DNA from: Chimonanthus salicifolius
Lineage: Eukaryota; Streptophyta; Magnoliopsida; Laurales; Calycanthaceae
Direction: 5' to 3'
Assembly: GCA_013350335.1 (NCBI GenBank)
Contig: CM023540.1
Location: 47,909,222-47,973,221 of the forward strand
Length of the DNA: 64,000 nucleotides
The notes under the pieces are model-generated. The model was not told where the DNA came from and did not search any database. It saw only the letters and a list, made by a program, of their open reading frames with translations. Shown piece after piece: positions 44,703 through 55,888 of this stretch; the first letter of the stretch is position 1; each line of letters starts with the position of its first letter. A program made the position numbers and the translations under genes.

Positions 44703-45890
44703 CTAAAAATGCACAACCTCCTCACAAATATCTACTCTTGAGTCAATTCTCTCCCCATCCACTTGTAGAGAATGTATAAAATTCTTCCTTCTTCTAGAGG
44801 TTGCCATTCGATGGAAGAACTTGGTATTCTTATCCCCCTCTTTCAGCCACCGAACACGAGAACGTTGCTTCCAATTTATTTCTTCCCTCATAGCTACCTG
44901 TTTGAGGTGAAATTTAACTTCCTTCCTTCTCAACCAAAGAGCCTGAGAAAGAGGACCACTCTCTTCCTGCAGATTAAGAAGATGCAACTCCTCCAGCCAA
45001 CCCTGCTCTTGTAATTTTTCTTCCTCTCGACGAGCATGAGCCCAAATCCGAACCTTACCTTTGACAAACTTTAATTTTTGCAATAAACAAAAACCCTTCC
45101 ACCCTGTAGGGTTAGCCTCCCTCCACCAAATCTCAACAAGCTCCTTAAAACCATCTATCTTTAGCCAAGCCAACTCAAACCGGAAAGGAGAAGGACCCCA
45201 AGAATCCAGACAAGAATCTAGAATAATAGAAACATGGTCAGAGACAGGATTGGAAAGAGCGCGCTGCGAAGAAAGGTGAAAGTTGTCCTCCCACCTAGAA
45301 TTAATCAAGAACCTATCTAGACGAGCAAGGCTCGGATCCTCCTGCATGTTAGACCAAGTAAAGGAGGCACCACCCAAAGGCAAATCAAGCAATTCCAACT
45401 CATCAATCCAACTACTAAAACGCTGCATTGGAGAAGAAATTCTGCGACAACCTTTCCTTTCATCCATCCGACGAACAACATTAAAATCACCTCCCACACA
45501 CCAAGGAAGAGAGGAAGTCCCTCTATTTGAAACAATCTCATCCAAAAAGGACCCTCTACAAGCGTCATCGTTTGGCCCATAAACATTAGTGAACATAAAA
45601 GATCTCCCCTTCGAAGTCTCCTCCAACACAGTCGTAATGGAGAAAGCACTAATCTGAACCGAAACCAAATATAACTTAGAAGCATCCCATACAATCGACA
45701 AACCCCCTGAAGCCCCATTAGAGGGCTTCCCCACCCAATCCATGCAGCCGGACCCCCAAATTGATCTTACCGACCCCTCATCAGGCTCTTGGCACTTAGT
45801 CTCCTGCAGAAAAAGAACATCAGGCCTCTGACTAATCACGACCCGCTTCACCATAACCCGCTTCATAAGCTCCCCCAAAACCCCTGACAT
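44703..45890 (-). pseudogene. LINE L ORF2 endonuclease
   Basis: An open run of 395 codons with the apurinic-type endonuclease motifs: VLFLQETKCQE (catalytic Glu), MFTNVYGPND, WCVGGDFNVV, LARLDRFLINSRW and NPVSDHVSIILD. The conserved start NVRGFGG is just upstream in another frame, so a small frameshift lies near 45890. After the domain come the linker and NWKQRSRVRWLKEGDKNTKFFH. It ends at TGA 44703; RT continues in the same frame, so the stop is a point mutation in one long ORF2. Confidence 0.9.
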
Positions 45891-45919
45891 TTCAGGACAT
45901 CACTATCATCAATTACCTC

Positions 45920-46513
45920 CCTACACACCCGACGTCCTCGCAACCGAAAGAGAACGATCATAGTTGACTGTTGACTATAGATTTCTGAGCTCCCTTTCTC
46001 CCTTTCTATTGCGACGTACCTGATGCTCTTCCTCAATCTCCCTTTGACCCGCCTCCCAGAAATTATTAAAAATCTCTCTCAACTGTATGCTCCGACGCGG
46101 TGAAGAAATACCAAGAATGGATCGTCAAAATGCTCCGTGCGAACTGTCAGTGCCAGCCCCTCTGCTTCCACAGAATCTACCCAATTAATGCATAAAGGAG
46201 TAACAACCCCCACCTCTTCCGTATTCTGATGGACAGAAACCATCTCACCCGCAGTGAAATCAAGAGGAAAGGATGTCCGGACCTGTTCTGCCACCTGCAC
46301 ACTCCGACGAGACTCATACGAAACCGACTGAAAACCAGTCCCCTGCAGCGAGGACGTCTCACCCTGTTCCCTTCTCCTAGAGACATCTGAAAGCCAGTTG
46401 GAGCTGAACTCCTGCAGGTCACCTCCACTTCGAGCACCATCAGCATCCATCCACTCCTGATTGAAGATCAACCCAGTTGTTGACCCATCAAGGACCTTCC
46501 GCTCGAGACTCAA
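45920..46513 (-). pseudogene. LINE L ORF1 C-terminal part
   Basis: 46079-46513 reads MSLERKVLDGSTTGLIFNQ and further polar text, then in another frame LREIFNNFWEAGQREIEEEH and NLQSTVNYDRSLSVARTSGV, where it stops near 45920. LINE C has a matching ORF1 tail (EKFTIYCELRPCLGG), so this is part of ORF1 and not a separate gene. Confidence 0.6.
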
Positions 46514-46630
46514 TTCTGTCTTATGGGAGCGAGATGGGCTTAAGTTAAAGGCAACTTAAGCGGTTGGGCCCTAGCCAACGCCCACAACTTAGAATCCGAG
46601 TGGGCCTTACCCGAGTCCAGCAGAGCCCCT

Positions 46631-47965
46631 TTATAACTTAACGCCCCTTCCAACTGAATGCCATAACACCGCATTCCTTTCCTTATCTTTTTCCAGAACC
46701 TTCGGGAGAGCTTTCGAAAACTCCACACCAGGAGGCGAAACTAAAGGAGGATTCGAAAGTGAAAGAGGGATCACCACCACATTCTCAGGAATTGAAGTTG
46801 ACGTAGGAACCGCTCCCGAAACAAGTAGAAGGTCAAATCTGGCCTCACCCGAGACCGATCTCTCCTCCGATTGCCGGACATTTACGTTAGGCAACTGAAG
46901 AACCGGCGACCCCTGAAGGAGACCAACCTGTGCCACATCACTCGACTTCGCCACCCCCTCCACAACCAACAACGGACACAGTATTTCCGAAGAAACCCCC
47001 TGCAACACCTTTTCCTCCATTGACTCCATGACCCAAGGTTCCACCTCCGACCACAAGCCAAAACGAATGTCCTTCACATCCAGAGATAACTTTTTCGGAA
47101 CTTCATTAGTAAGAAGCCTCACCACTTTCACTCGAACAAATTCAACCACCTCCATGGACAAGCATCTGGGATCTATCTCCTCCACAGCACCACACATTTC
47201 CCCAAGCTTCCACAGAATCTCCTTTCGCCAAGCATGAAGAGGGATATTGTAGATCCGAACCCATTCCACTACCACACAGGGTCCTAAAACTTCAGTCCAC
47301 TTGTCTAATCTCTTCAGTGGCCCCTCCGAGAAATGCGAAACACCTAGACTGACTCTTCGGTTAACCTCCTCAGAGGCGAATATTATCCAGAAGGAAAGCG
47401 GAGACAAACGACGGACCGTAACCTTCAGATCAAATCCCCAAATCGCTTGCAACCACTGTCTGATCTCGAGCGCAGAGGAAGCTGAACTCCTAGCAACGCC
47501 AATCCAGGTATTTGCCAAACCCTCTTTATTCTTTTCAATGAAAGGCTCATGGACATGAAGCAAACGATCATCTGGGAGAGAAACTGTATGATACTTCGAA
47601 GGAGGTTTAGGAGGCGAACGATTCTCCGGACCCAACTTAGCCTTATTAACCTGAAATTTCCTCCCTTGATGAACTTTTCCATCAAACAAAGTGATGGCCT
47701 TTTCCATTTCTCATTCTGTTTTAAATCTCACAAAGGTGAAGTGCTTCTTCTTACCCGTACGTCTGTCAGTAGGCACAAAACTATCAAAAACCGTTCCTGC
47801 AGCCCCAAAAATTTGAACCAGATCGCCAGCACCCCAATCTGGAATGTTGCCAACAAAAACCGAAAAATTGTTTTGCCACCATTCTACCATTGTCACAGGA
47901 AAAACCTTCTGTATTGGGGAAACTTCTACCGCGTCAGTGATCTGGATTCCATCAACGTCATTCAC
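46631..47965 (-). pseudogene. LINE L ORF1 (RRM and DUF4283-like)
   Basis: The RRM is well preserved: FSVFVGNIPDWGAGDLVQIF (RNP2-like), then GTVFDSFVPTDR and KKHFTFVRFKTE (RNP1-like). A single TGA at 47711-47713 interrupts the domain; the same frame continues with EMEKAITLFDGKVHQGRKF. A DUF4283-like part follows (WIGVARSSASSALEIRQWL, SFWIIFASEEVNRRVSLGV) and WVRIYNIPLHAWRKEILWKL. It stops at 46631. ORF1 proteins of L1 elements bind their own RNA. The start is taken at the first Met of the RRM frame (47965), but earlier starts are possible. Confidence 0.85.
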
Positions 47966-48071
47966 TTTGATTCTTTCATCTCAACAAAAATTGCTTTTGG
48001 TTCCTTTTGTGAGGGTTTTGTCTTGGAAATGTTAGATCTTTGCCATTGGTTTGTTTATATATACAATATAT

Positions 48072-48840
48072 ATTATACTGTTGTATATACAAATTTACAT
48101 TACATAAAATTTCTACGTTTCTATTAGTCTTTTAGCCTTTTTTATCTTTATTACAAGAGTGCTAAATGTTCTCCAAACATGGGTTCATTGTAAATAATTG
48201 TGCTTGAATATGGAGTTCACTTAAAAATAATCTTGGTTAAAACAATTTAGTCATGTTTTTGAAGGTCATAAAAGTAGAAGACTAAAAAATAATTTAAGTG
48301 ATTAAAATAGGGCGAGCTAATAAAACCATGGTATTGAATACAGTCCACTTTTTCTTCTTATGATGCTAGGTCTTATTTTTTTACTTTTGTTATTACTTTT
48401 GTTATTATTTTGTTTTAATATCTTTTAATGGATGGTGAACGAAATTGTTTCCTTCTATAATTTCATTGGTCTTTTGTGCATAATGATGTCATTAGGTGGG
48501 CCCATAAGAAGTCAACTTATGAAAAAAAATCAATTTAATGTTCATATTTATAGTCAATTGTAATTTAAACTAGTAATAAGAACTCTTTTGGAGCACATTT
48601 AATGCTTTATTTCAATAATGAGGTCACATGCAAATTATTTGAACTCAACTACTAGGCCATGAACATAATATAATTTTTTGTTAAATATATGTTTGTATGA
48701 CTTAATTTTCTGAAAAAATAACAATTATTAAAATTCTAGAACCATTATAATTTTAAAATGCCAATGCCCGAATCCCCCCTTTATGCCTTACTATTGTAAT
48801 CTCTATAGACGGCCTAACCCCTCCCCCCTTCCTTTCTGTT
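48072..48840 (-). other. Intron of the kelch gene between LINEs L and O
   Basis: AT-rich, no gene or repeat recognised. Confidence 0.45.
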
Positions 48841-48845
48841 TTGCA

Positions 48846-50810
48846 TTTGCCACTTAAGAAATTAGGGCTGCCTTAGACAATCTTGAAAGAGACAAAGCCC
48901 CGGGTCCTAACGGTTTCAACTTCACCTTTCTTAAATCTTGTTGGGAAACAGTGGGAGTGGATTTTCTTAAGGAGTTCAGGGAATTTCAGTGAAACGGCAT
49001 CATTAACAGAGGATTGAAGAATTCCTTCATAAGTCTCATTCCAAAGAGGGAGGGTTCGTCCGAACTCTCACACTACAGACCTATTTGTCTTGTTGGTAGT
49101 ATCCATAAACTTATAGGAAAGGTGTTGGCCGATAGGTTAAAAGAGGCATTACTAGAGAAAATAGGAAAATCACAAGGAGCGTTCGCAGAGGATAGACAAA
49201 TTTTGGATGGTGTATTGATCACTAATGAATTAGTCCAAATGAGGCAAAAGTAAAAGAAATGGGGGTCCTTTTTAAGATTGATATGGAGAAGGGTATGACT
49301 TTGTCGACTAGGCATTTGTGGGCAACCTTTTTTGACAAGATGGGTTTTGGTCAACGATGGACGAAATTGATGAAATTCTGCGTAGAGGACACCACATATT
49401 CAGTGCTGGTAAACGATTCTCCCACCCAATCTATAGTAGCTAATAGAGGCCTCAGACAAGGAGATCCGCTCTCTCCCTTTATCTTCAAACTTGTGGGTGA
49501 AATCTTGAACAAACTTGTAAAAAAGGCTAGAGATCTGGATATCGTTAAAGGTTTCGAAATTTCTACGCATGGCCCGATGGTCATGCACCTCCAGTTTGCA
49601 GACGACACCTTAATTTTCTGTGAACCCCATAGAAACAAAGTTATAGGGTATAAAATGATCCTTAGGTGTTTCGAATTAGTTTCCGAACTCAGAATAAATC
49701 TTGAAAAAGTACCTTAGTAGGTATTCGGGTGGAGGACGATTCCCTCAAGGAGTTGGCGGACGAGATAGGATGTGGTATTGGGTAACTACCCTTTATCTAT
49801 CTAGGTCTACCCGTGGGAGGGAACCCAAGGCTCAAGAGTTCCTGGGCAACAGTGGTAGAAAAGAAAGAGGAGACTAGCCGGGTGGAGTACGAAATACCTA
49901 TCTCTGGGAGGAAGATTAACAGTTATCAAATCAGTGTTAATAAATCTCCCAACATATTACATGTCTCTCTCCGAGATGCCGAGAGGAATAACAAAAAATT
50001 AGAACAGTTGTTTAGGAGATTCCTTTGGGGTGATCAAGAGGAGAAAAAAAAAAGTGCATCTAGTAGCATGGTCAGAGGTGATAAAGCCTAAATCAAAAGG
50101 AGGTCTAGGGATAGTTCAACTACAAGTTAGAAATCAAGCCCTTTTATGCAAGCAGAATTGGCAATTCCCTGTGGGTGAGGGTTCTGACCGCAAGGTACGA
50201 AACAGAAGACAACAACGGGTGAGCTCTAGGTGAAAATGTTGAGAAGTACAACTCTCCAGTCGTTAAGGCTTGGTGGAGTATGGGTCAGGGTAGAACCCTC
50301 GTGGGAAACATGTATAGAGACAACATCAGACTCCTGGCCGAAAGAAGAGAGAAGACTCTCTTTAGGATTGATATTTGGCTAGGGGATAGCCCTTAAAGGA
50401 AGGGTACCTTAGGTTATTTAGAATAGTCAAGAACAAAAAAACTTAGTCAAGGATTGTTATAGAGTCGTGGGTTAACACATAACCTGGCACATCGATTTCA
50501 GAAGAGAGTTGAGATCCTTTTAGGGAGAGTAAGGAGGACTTGTTAACCTAGTTAGGCGAGTTTCCACTGTCTTTGGATGAGGACAATGAACTAGTTTGGA
50601 CAGGTGATTCCTCGAGTACCTTCTCGGCGAAGACAATGGCAGATTTGATCCTACATCAACACAATGTGGATCCTCTCCCTTGTCTAGCTTGGAAAAGCCT
50701 AACTCTTCCGTGTGGTGTGCTCTAAAAGGAAAGGTTCTTACCAGAGTGGACCTCAAAAGGGTTATTGAGTTCGGAGGAAGATCTTAGTTGTTCACTGTGC
50801 TGGGCATTTT
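48846..50810 (+). mobile_element. LINE O, fragment from RT to the zinc-knot region
   Basis: The only plus-strand LINE. It begins at EIRAALDNLERDKAPGPNGF and covers RT (FISLIPKREGSSELSHYRPI; VNDSPTQSIVANRGLRQGDP; HLQFADDTLIFCEPHRNK, both Asp present), the thumb (FRRFLWGDQEEKKK, SKGGLGIVQLQVRNQALL) and the start of zf-RVT (EEDLSCSLCWAF). It then ends, without RNase H or poly(A). Frames are broken in several places. Confidence 0.83.
49259..49717 (+). pseudogene. LINE O reverse transcriptase core
   Basis: A 152-codon open stretch: GVLFKIDMEKGMTLSTRHLW, YSVLVNDSPTQSIVANRGL, RQGDPLSPFIFKLVGEILN, HLQFADDTLIFCEPHRN and LRCFELVSELRINLEK. It ends at a stop where the related elements read NLGKNTLIG. 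Confidence 0.85.
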
Positions 50811-51664
50811 GTGTGCCCATATCATGGGCTCTATTTGGAGCATTTTCATTTATTTGTATGTTAATAATGATATAAAAATAATTTCAAATTAATTGTATTA
50901 GTGATTGTGCCACGTGCGAAGAACATCTTTTAACTAGTATAAGAAAAATGAGGAGAAGTCATTTAAGGTGGTTCAAGCAAAAATGGAAGATCGAGAATAA
51001 CCTCAATAAACGAACAATTAAAAGGTCATATATAGAAGAAAAAAAAAAGTAGAGAGGGAAGCCACTAAAAACTTGACAAGGGGGTAAAGATGGATATGAT
51101 GGGTTATAGGATAACAAATGATATGGCTTTTGATTGATTAGAATTGAAAAGAACTCAAAAACCCAACCTAAAAAATATGGGATTAGTGACTCAGATGATG
51201 ATGATGACTTTCTCAACACTGATAAAAAATGATAAATCTGAATTTTCTCATAGATTGCAAACTAGGTGGGTAGACTGGGAATCTGCCTGAGTCAACCAAA
51301 ACCCTAGGTGACTGGTCAGGTAAGACCCAGAAAAATGAGACTAGAGGCTTATATGATGATGATGATTTTCTCATAACTAAGAAAAAAATGATAAAGCTGT
51401 AATTTCTCATAGTTGGCAAACTCAGTGAAGTAGACTAGGAATCTGTCGCAGTCAATCAAAACCCAGTTACACAGTAGGTGATTGGTCAGTTAAGACCTGC
51501 ATGGTTGAATCTTAAAGAAAAACATCGTGTTTTTTATATCATAATTTTTTCCTTCAAAAAATAAGAGATCTATAAAAATCATATGGTTTATTTCATCAGC
51601 ACTCTCACAATTTTACAATCCAACCCAAATTTTAGAAAATTCCTTGAGCAAAATGCCAACCATA
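50811..51664 (-). other. Intron of the kelch gene, no gene seen
   Basis: A partial internal repeat is visible: gatgatgatgattttctca with ctgggaatctgc/ctaggaatctgt followed by gtcaaccaaaaccc/gtcaatcaaaaccc occurs twice, at about 51196-51330 and 51355-51490. Confidence 0.55.
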
Positions 51665-51682
51665 GATAGCTACGTCCCATAT

Positions 51683-51853
51683 ATATAATATTTTGAATAC
51701 AATGGGTATCCTCAACCCACATTGAAGGCAAGACTAATCCCATGTACACACAAAACCACCTGCTGTGCAGCGGGTAACTCTGGAGAGGATTGAACCCAAG
51801 ACATCTAGTCTATCCCTGGAAGTTCAAGCCAGCTGAGCTACACCCTTGCGGGT
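51683..51853 (-). mobile_element. tRNA-derived SINE, minus strand
   Basis: On the minus strand the head gggtgtagctcagctggc is a tRNA box A and gggttcaatcc is box B. An 18-bp target duplication gatagctaYgtcccatat with one difference flanks it (51665-51682 and 51854-51871). The tail is AT-rich (ttcaaaatattatatat). Confidence 0.85.
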
Positions 51854-52354
51854 GATAGCTATGTCCCATATGTTACCTTGCAAATGACCACAAAATACCT
51901 TTAACGAGTGGACTAAAATAATGTTATAACAGAACTCAAGAACGGTGAAAAGAAAAGTTTCAGACCAAGGATGAAAGATTTTTGGAGAGTCCTCAACAGA
52001 TTGGAACAATTAAATCAATAGTTTCAATGGCCAAAATGCAAGCCCCACAGCTGGAAATGGATGTCTTGAATAGCTATATACTTAAAGAGATGCAGAACCT
52101 GATTTTGTTGTTTTATCTCAGCGATTGTAGTTTAACATAAAATCACTTGGGTATCATTCAAAATAAATGGATAAATAAATATAAGCACTTGGGGTTGAAG
52201 TTACACCTACAATAAGTTTTGAACAGATCTTGTTATTCAATGAAAGCTGAGATAAGTTTGAAATTATAAGGTTGAATGTCATCATGAACACCCAAAAGTC
52301 AAATTAACATTTAGTGTTAGAGACCACATGAAAAGTGCATGATAAGGAACATAC

Positions 52355-52507
52355 CCACATTGAGTACATGAAGATCATCATAAAGGTTCCGATCATCGGT
52401 AAAGCCCCCAAACACAAATAAGTGTTTCCCAAGAGCTACAGTTGAATGGCCCGCACGAGGAGTTAGCATTTGCCCTGAAGTACTTAGCTCCTTCCAAACA
52501 AGTGTAT
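52355..52507 (-). CDS. Kelch-repeat protein, internal exon
   Basis: This exon is again 153 nt, phase 1 to phase 1, with acceptor gaacag and donor gtatgt. It joins the 54-kb exon exactly: the split codon makes Asp, giving HILDV-D-TLVWKEL. It encodes the next kelch blade, LVWKELSTSG then TPRAGHSTVA, then HLFVFGGFTDDRN, then YDDLHVLNV. The motif order GHS/GG/Y/W-strand is classic kelch. Equal length and phase with the previous exon suggest the blades arose by exon duplication. The intron between them is only 1.6 kb and carries no recognisable large transposon; the following intron is 11.3 kb. Confidence 0.82.
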
Positions 52508-54119
52508 CTGTTCAAAGACAGTCACAGTATTCATCAATCCAACTAGTATTGCAGCATAAAAAATGACAGTATATTACACATCATCATCTTCTTCTTCTTC
52601 TTCTTCTTCTTTAAGAGAGAGTGTGTTCTTTGATCCACACACTAATCAAAGACACGTACCATGGTCATCAACCCTGACCACTGATCAGATGAACACTAGA
52701 AAAATAGGAATACAAAAAGAGGGGAACGCCCTTGCCTAGGCCAGAAGATCCGAAAATTTAAATTTGGACACTTTTCTGATGCATGTGGATGCTTGCCATA
52801 CTCAATCCTATTATTAATTATTTATGCAACCAATGAGAGATCTATTACCTTCCCAGTCTAGGTGGTATATTTACAGTTGACTAGAAAAGTGAACACGAGA
52901 CCCAAACCAAGATAAATGAGATAAAGGACCTTGATGATGATAATGACGATGATGATGAGTATGTGCAGTTGTTTAATCATCCCAATCAACAGTCTAAATC
53001 CCTGAACTTGAGCCCACAGTCATCATATCCACACCTTAGGAAGCACAACTATGTGAAAAGTAAGCAACCAAATATTACACTAGTACGACAATTTTAGAGC
53101 AACCTTCAGTGAGTGAACTACATATTGCATTATCATGCAACACGAGCCAAACTCCAAAAACATTGAATAGAAGTTATTATCATTTAGACAGTACCAAATG
53201 CCAATATAATCTCTGAAAACTGATAAAGTATAAGCTAGACATTGACCAACTTGAGAATCTTTAAGTCATGAAACTCAGCAATTTTAAAGCTTACTGACAA
53301 TCATATCTTTGTATAAGTGAGGCCCATAGTTCTTTGAGCAAAACAATTGATCTAAGGATCCAGAACAATGATGTGAGATGACCCAAAAAAAATTATCCAG
53401 ATTTGAACTATCTAAATCAGCAGCCTGCAGATGGATGCTTATAAATAGAAAATAGAAACAATCAGGCCAAAATATGGGACATGTATCCACACCAGATATC
53501 CTTTGGCACTCTAACATCAAATGATAACATGTCAAATGGTTCAGGAAACAAAGGAAACACAAATTGAATGTAGTGCCTTGGCAAACTGCAGGCTTGCTGA
53601 TGCTAAGGACCCTATGGTTCCTCCAATTGATCATCCATATAAGAAGCACTCGTAAAGAAAGAAAAAATGCAACCAACAAGGTCAGGACTTTAAATGAAGA
53701 CGCCTATGTGAAGACCCCTATATGGAGCCTACCAAGGCCCATGTGGAAGGATTGCTTGGAAAGGTCATTTGCTTAACAAGGTACCTATCAAAAATCACCT
53801 TGATAGGATAAGTGAAGCCATATGTGTTATGTTACCAAATATTCAATTTTATCTAACAATGGAAATTTATGGGCTTAGATCAATGGGTTGTGCAACTCAT
53901 AATAGGGTTAAATTGGGTATGGATTCAATTCATGGGCGTAGGTACGTGTAAGTAACGTCATCAGGGCCATGGTGGCGCAATTTGGTTGGGGTCCTCAAAT
54001 TGTTATTTGAGGGACTGAAGACATCTTAGAACTCATGAGTTCGACCAAAAAGAAAATGAAACCAACTTTCTACAAGTGTAGAATTCAATTCTACTTAAGT
54101 AAAACAAAAAGATACATAC
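52508..54119 (-). other. Short intron of the kelch gene
   Basis: 1.6 kb between two kelch exons. It has a (ctt)n run at about 52585-52612 and a gat-rich run at about 52933-52960. Otherwise only the SINE-like fragment at its right end. Confidence 0.6.
53970..54065 (+). mobile_element. Possible SINE fragment
   Basis: ccatggtggcgcaatttggttgg resembles a tRNA head split here as ccatggtggcgcaatttgg, and catgagttcgacc resembles box B. It has an A-rich end. No target duplication was found. Confidence 0.4.
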
Positions 54120-54272
54120 CCACATCAAGTATATGGACATCAGACAGATAATAATCTGATGCGTCTTCACCACCAACAACAATTATTTTGTTCTTCCAAG
54201 AAGAACAAGTATGGCTATCGCGAGCAGAGGGCGGAGTGCCAGCTGTAATTGCACGTTTCCAAATAAAAAGTT
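54120..54272 (-). CDS. Kelch-repeat protein, internal exon (first visible)
   Basis: This is a 153-nt exon of the only host gene in the window. The acceptor tttgcag precedes it and a gtatgt donor follows; it starts and ends in phase 1. It encodes one kelch blade: an IWKR strand, then TPPSARDSHT, then IIVVGGEDASD with the paired glycines typical of kelch motifs, then YLSDVHILDV. Kelch blades fold into a beta-propeller that normally binds protein partners. The text resembles the plant galactose-oxidase/kelch superfamily protein of the Arabidopsis At2g36360 type, recalled from memory rather than searched. The propeller needs more blades than are visible, so earlier exons must lie beyond the right edge. 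The upstream intron contains LINE K and at least the region to 64 kb. Confidence 0.78.
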
Positions 54273-54733
54273 CTGCAAAAGAAAGAAGGAAGATAAATAA
54301 AAGTTCATTACCAAGCATAGTCGTTGAATCTCCTCATTACATTTAAATATCACAATACAATACGATTTTATTAAAAAGACCCACTTAAATCTTATGCTTA
54401 ACTCAACGTTTTACAATTTAATGTTTTTTTTTAGCGGTAACAAGAATTTACATTAAAAGAGAAAGAGGGTAGAAGAGGAGAAGATATAAATGGGCTCAGG
54501 AGTACTAAACCCAATGAAAAGAAAAGAAAATACAAAGTCATCCAACCAATGATCCTGTATGTCCAAAAATAAAATCGTAACAACAAAAGAAAAATCCCCG
54601 CCCAAGGTGTTGTCTCTATGTGTCACAAATATAAACGCCTTGGCTTGTTGAATTTACTCCTTGTTTTGTTAAGAAGCCTGCAACATCATTAGCCGATCTA
54701 CTAACTTTGATGAACAAGGTTTCCCAACCCTTA

Positions 54734-55102
54734 TGATGTAGGACACGGAAGATCAACGCACACACGACTCCACTTCTATTTCTTTTTATTTACTTCTTTA
54801 TTTATTTATTTCTTAATTAGCAAGTAGGATTTGTTATTTTCATTTGGAATCTTAGCAACCCAACGTTAGTTAGTTTCCTATTTGTTTTAGGAGTCCTAGC
54901 TTAGCAAGCAAACTAGGTCGGTGGCTTTCCTAGTTTGTCTTTTCTATTTTCGAATTAGAGTTTTCCTATATAAAGCTCTGTAATGTGTTTGGAATACACA
55001 CACGATGGCTATTTGAAAGAAAAATTGAAGCAATAGCCTTTTTTCCTACCTTCTTCCTATTCTTCTTCTTCCTACCTAGTTGCAGGCAGTGCTCCTACAT
55101 CA
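54734..55102 (+). repeat. Element I 5' LTR
   Basis: 369 bp, related to the LTRs of element H (gcaggc..gcatca end, ggagtcctag and gcggtggctttcctagt-like segments). Confidence 0.92.
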
Positions 55103-55888
55103 AGTGGTATCAGAGCCATATCCCTGCATTATCAGGGACGTTCCTATTCTCTGTCCTCAATCTTTTAAAAAAAAAAAGAAGCCAAAGCCTCGGCTTTATC
55201 CTTGGCGTGCCTCTGTTGCAGATAGCTTCACAACCCCTTATCCCTTTCTCACTTACCCTCCCACCCTCCCTTTGAAAAAAAAAAGGAGGTCACACCTTGC
55301 TACCGTCTTGCTCCCTCTATCGTTAGTTACAGAGTCGCCGCTACTGCTACAAGCTCTCTCTCTTTTCGCAGCCACCAGGTTCGCCTCATTCTCTCCCACC
55401 TTCGCTGATTTCTGCCGATGTTTCCTCTCTTTCACTGCTCTCCAAAAAAACCCTAACCTCATTCACACTTGGTAACCATCGCCTTTCTTCCCCTCATCTT
55501 CTTCCTCTGTTTCCATCTCTGCTTCTGCCGCCAACCATCCCTTTTTTTCCCCTTTCCTTTCTCTTCTGCCGCTAGCCCTTTCTTTCTTTTCCCTCATTCG
55601 ATTTTGTCCCATTCGTATTCAGCAGCCTTCATATTGCCCTAATTCCCTCATCTCCTAAATGCCCTAAGTTCGCACAGTAGCCACCTCTATTTACTCTCAC
55701 GTTCGAACACCTCCCAATTAAAAAACCCACGTGCCCCAATTGTCCCCCATTTCCCTATTTTAATTCAAACCCACTTAATAAACCCATTAAGCCCAGTTCG
55801 CCCCAGTTACTCAACCTAGTTCGCCCATTTCCCTTTCTATCCCATTTAATGACCCATTTACCCACCTTTTGACCAGCATATCTCCACT

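Larger units (their letters stand above)
41743..48058 (-). mobile_element. LINE L, near full-length L1-type element
   Basis: A 6.3-kb LINE on the minus strand. The 13-bp sequence atatacaatatat flanks it (41730-41742 and 48059-48071), though in AT-rich DNA. From the 5' end it holds ORF1 with an RRM domain (47965-45920), ORF2 endonuclease (from about 45890), RT, a cysteine-rich region and RNase H (to 41835). It ends with caaaaatatattg rather than a long poly(A). Damage is light: a few in-frame stops and a few frameshifts, so it is the youngest LINE here. It lies in sense with the kelch gene, in the 11.3-kb intron. Confidence 0.87.

Noticed and set aside
46079..46513. Separate small gene between LINE L ORF1 and ORF2
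   Set aside because: LINE C has a matching ORF1 C-terminus at the same place, so it is part of ORF1.
51790..51853. tRNA gene on the minus strand
   Set aside because: Box A and B are present, but the 3' part does not fold into a cloverleaf and an 18-bp target duplication flanks a longer unit; it is a SINE.
53284..53679. 131-codon minus-strand frame in the short kelch intron
   Set aside because: No kelch motif, no good splice sites in phase 1, and odd composition rich in Phe, Leu and Cys. The flanking exons join perfectly without it.
54985..55475. Plus-strand frames at the start of element I
   Set aside because: They cover the end of the LTR and the leader after the primer site, are of low complexity, and are not shared with element H.
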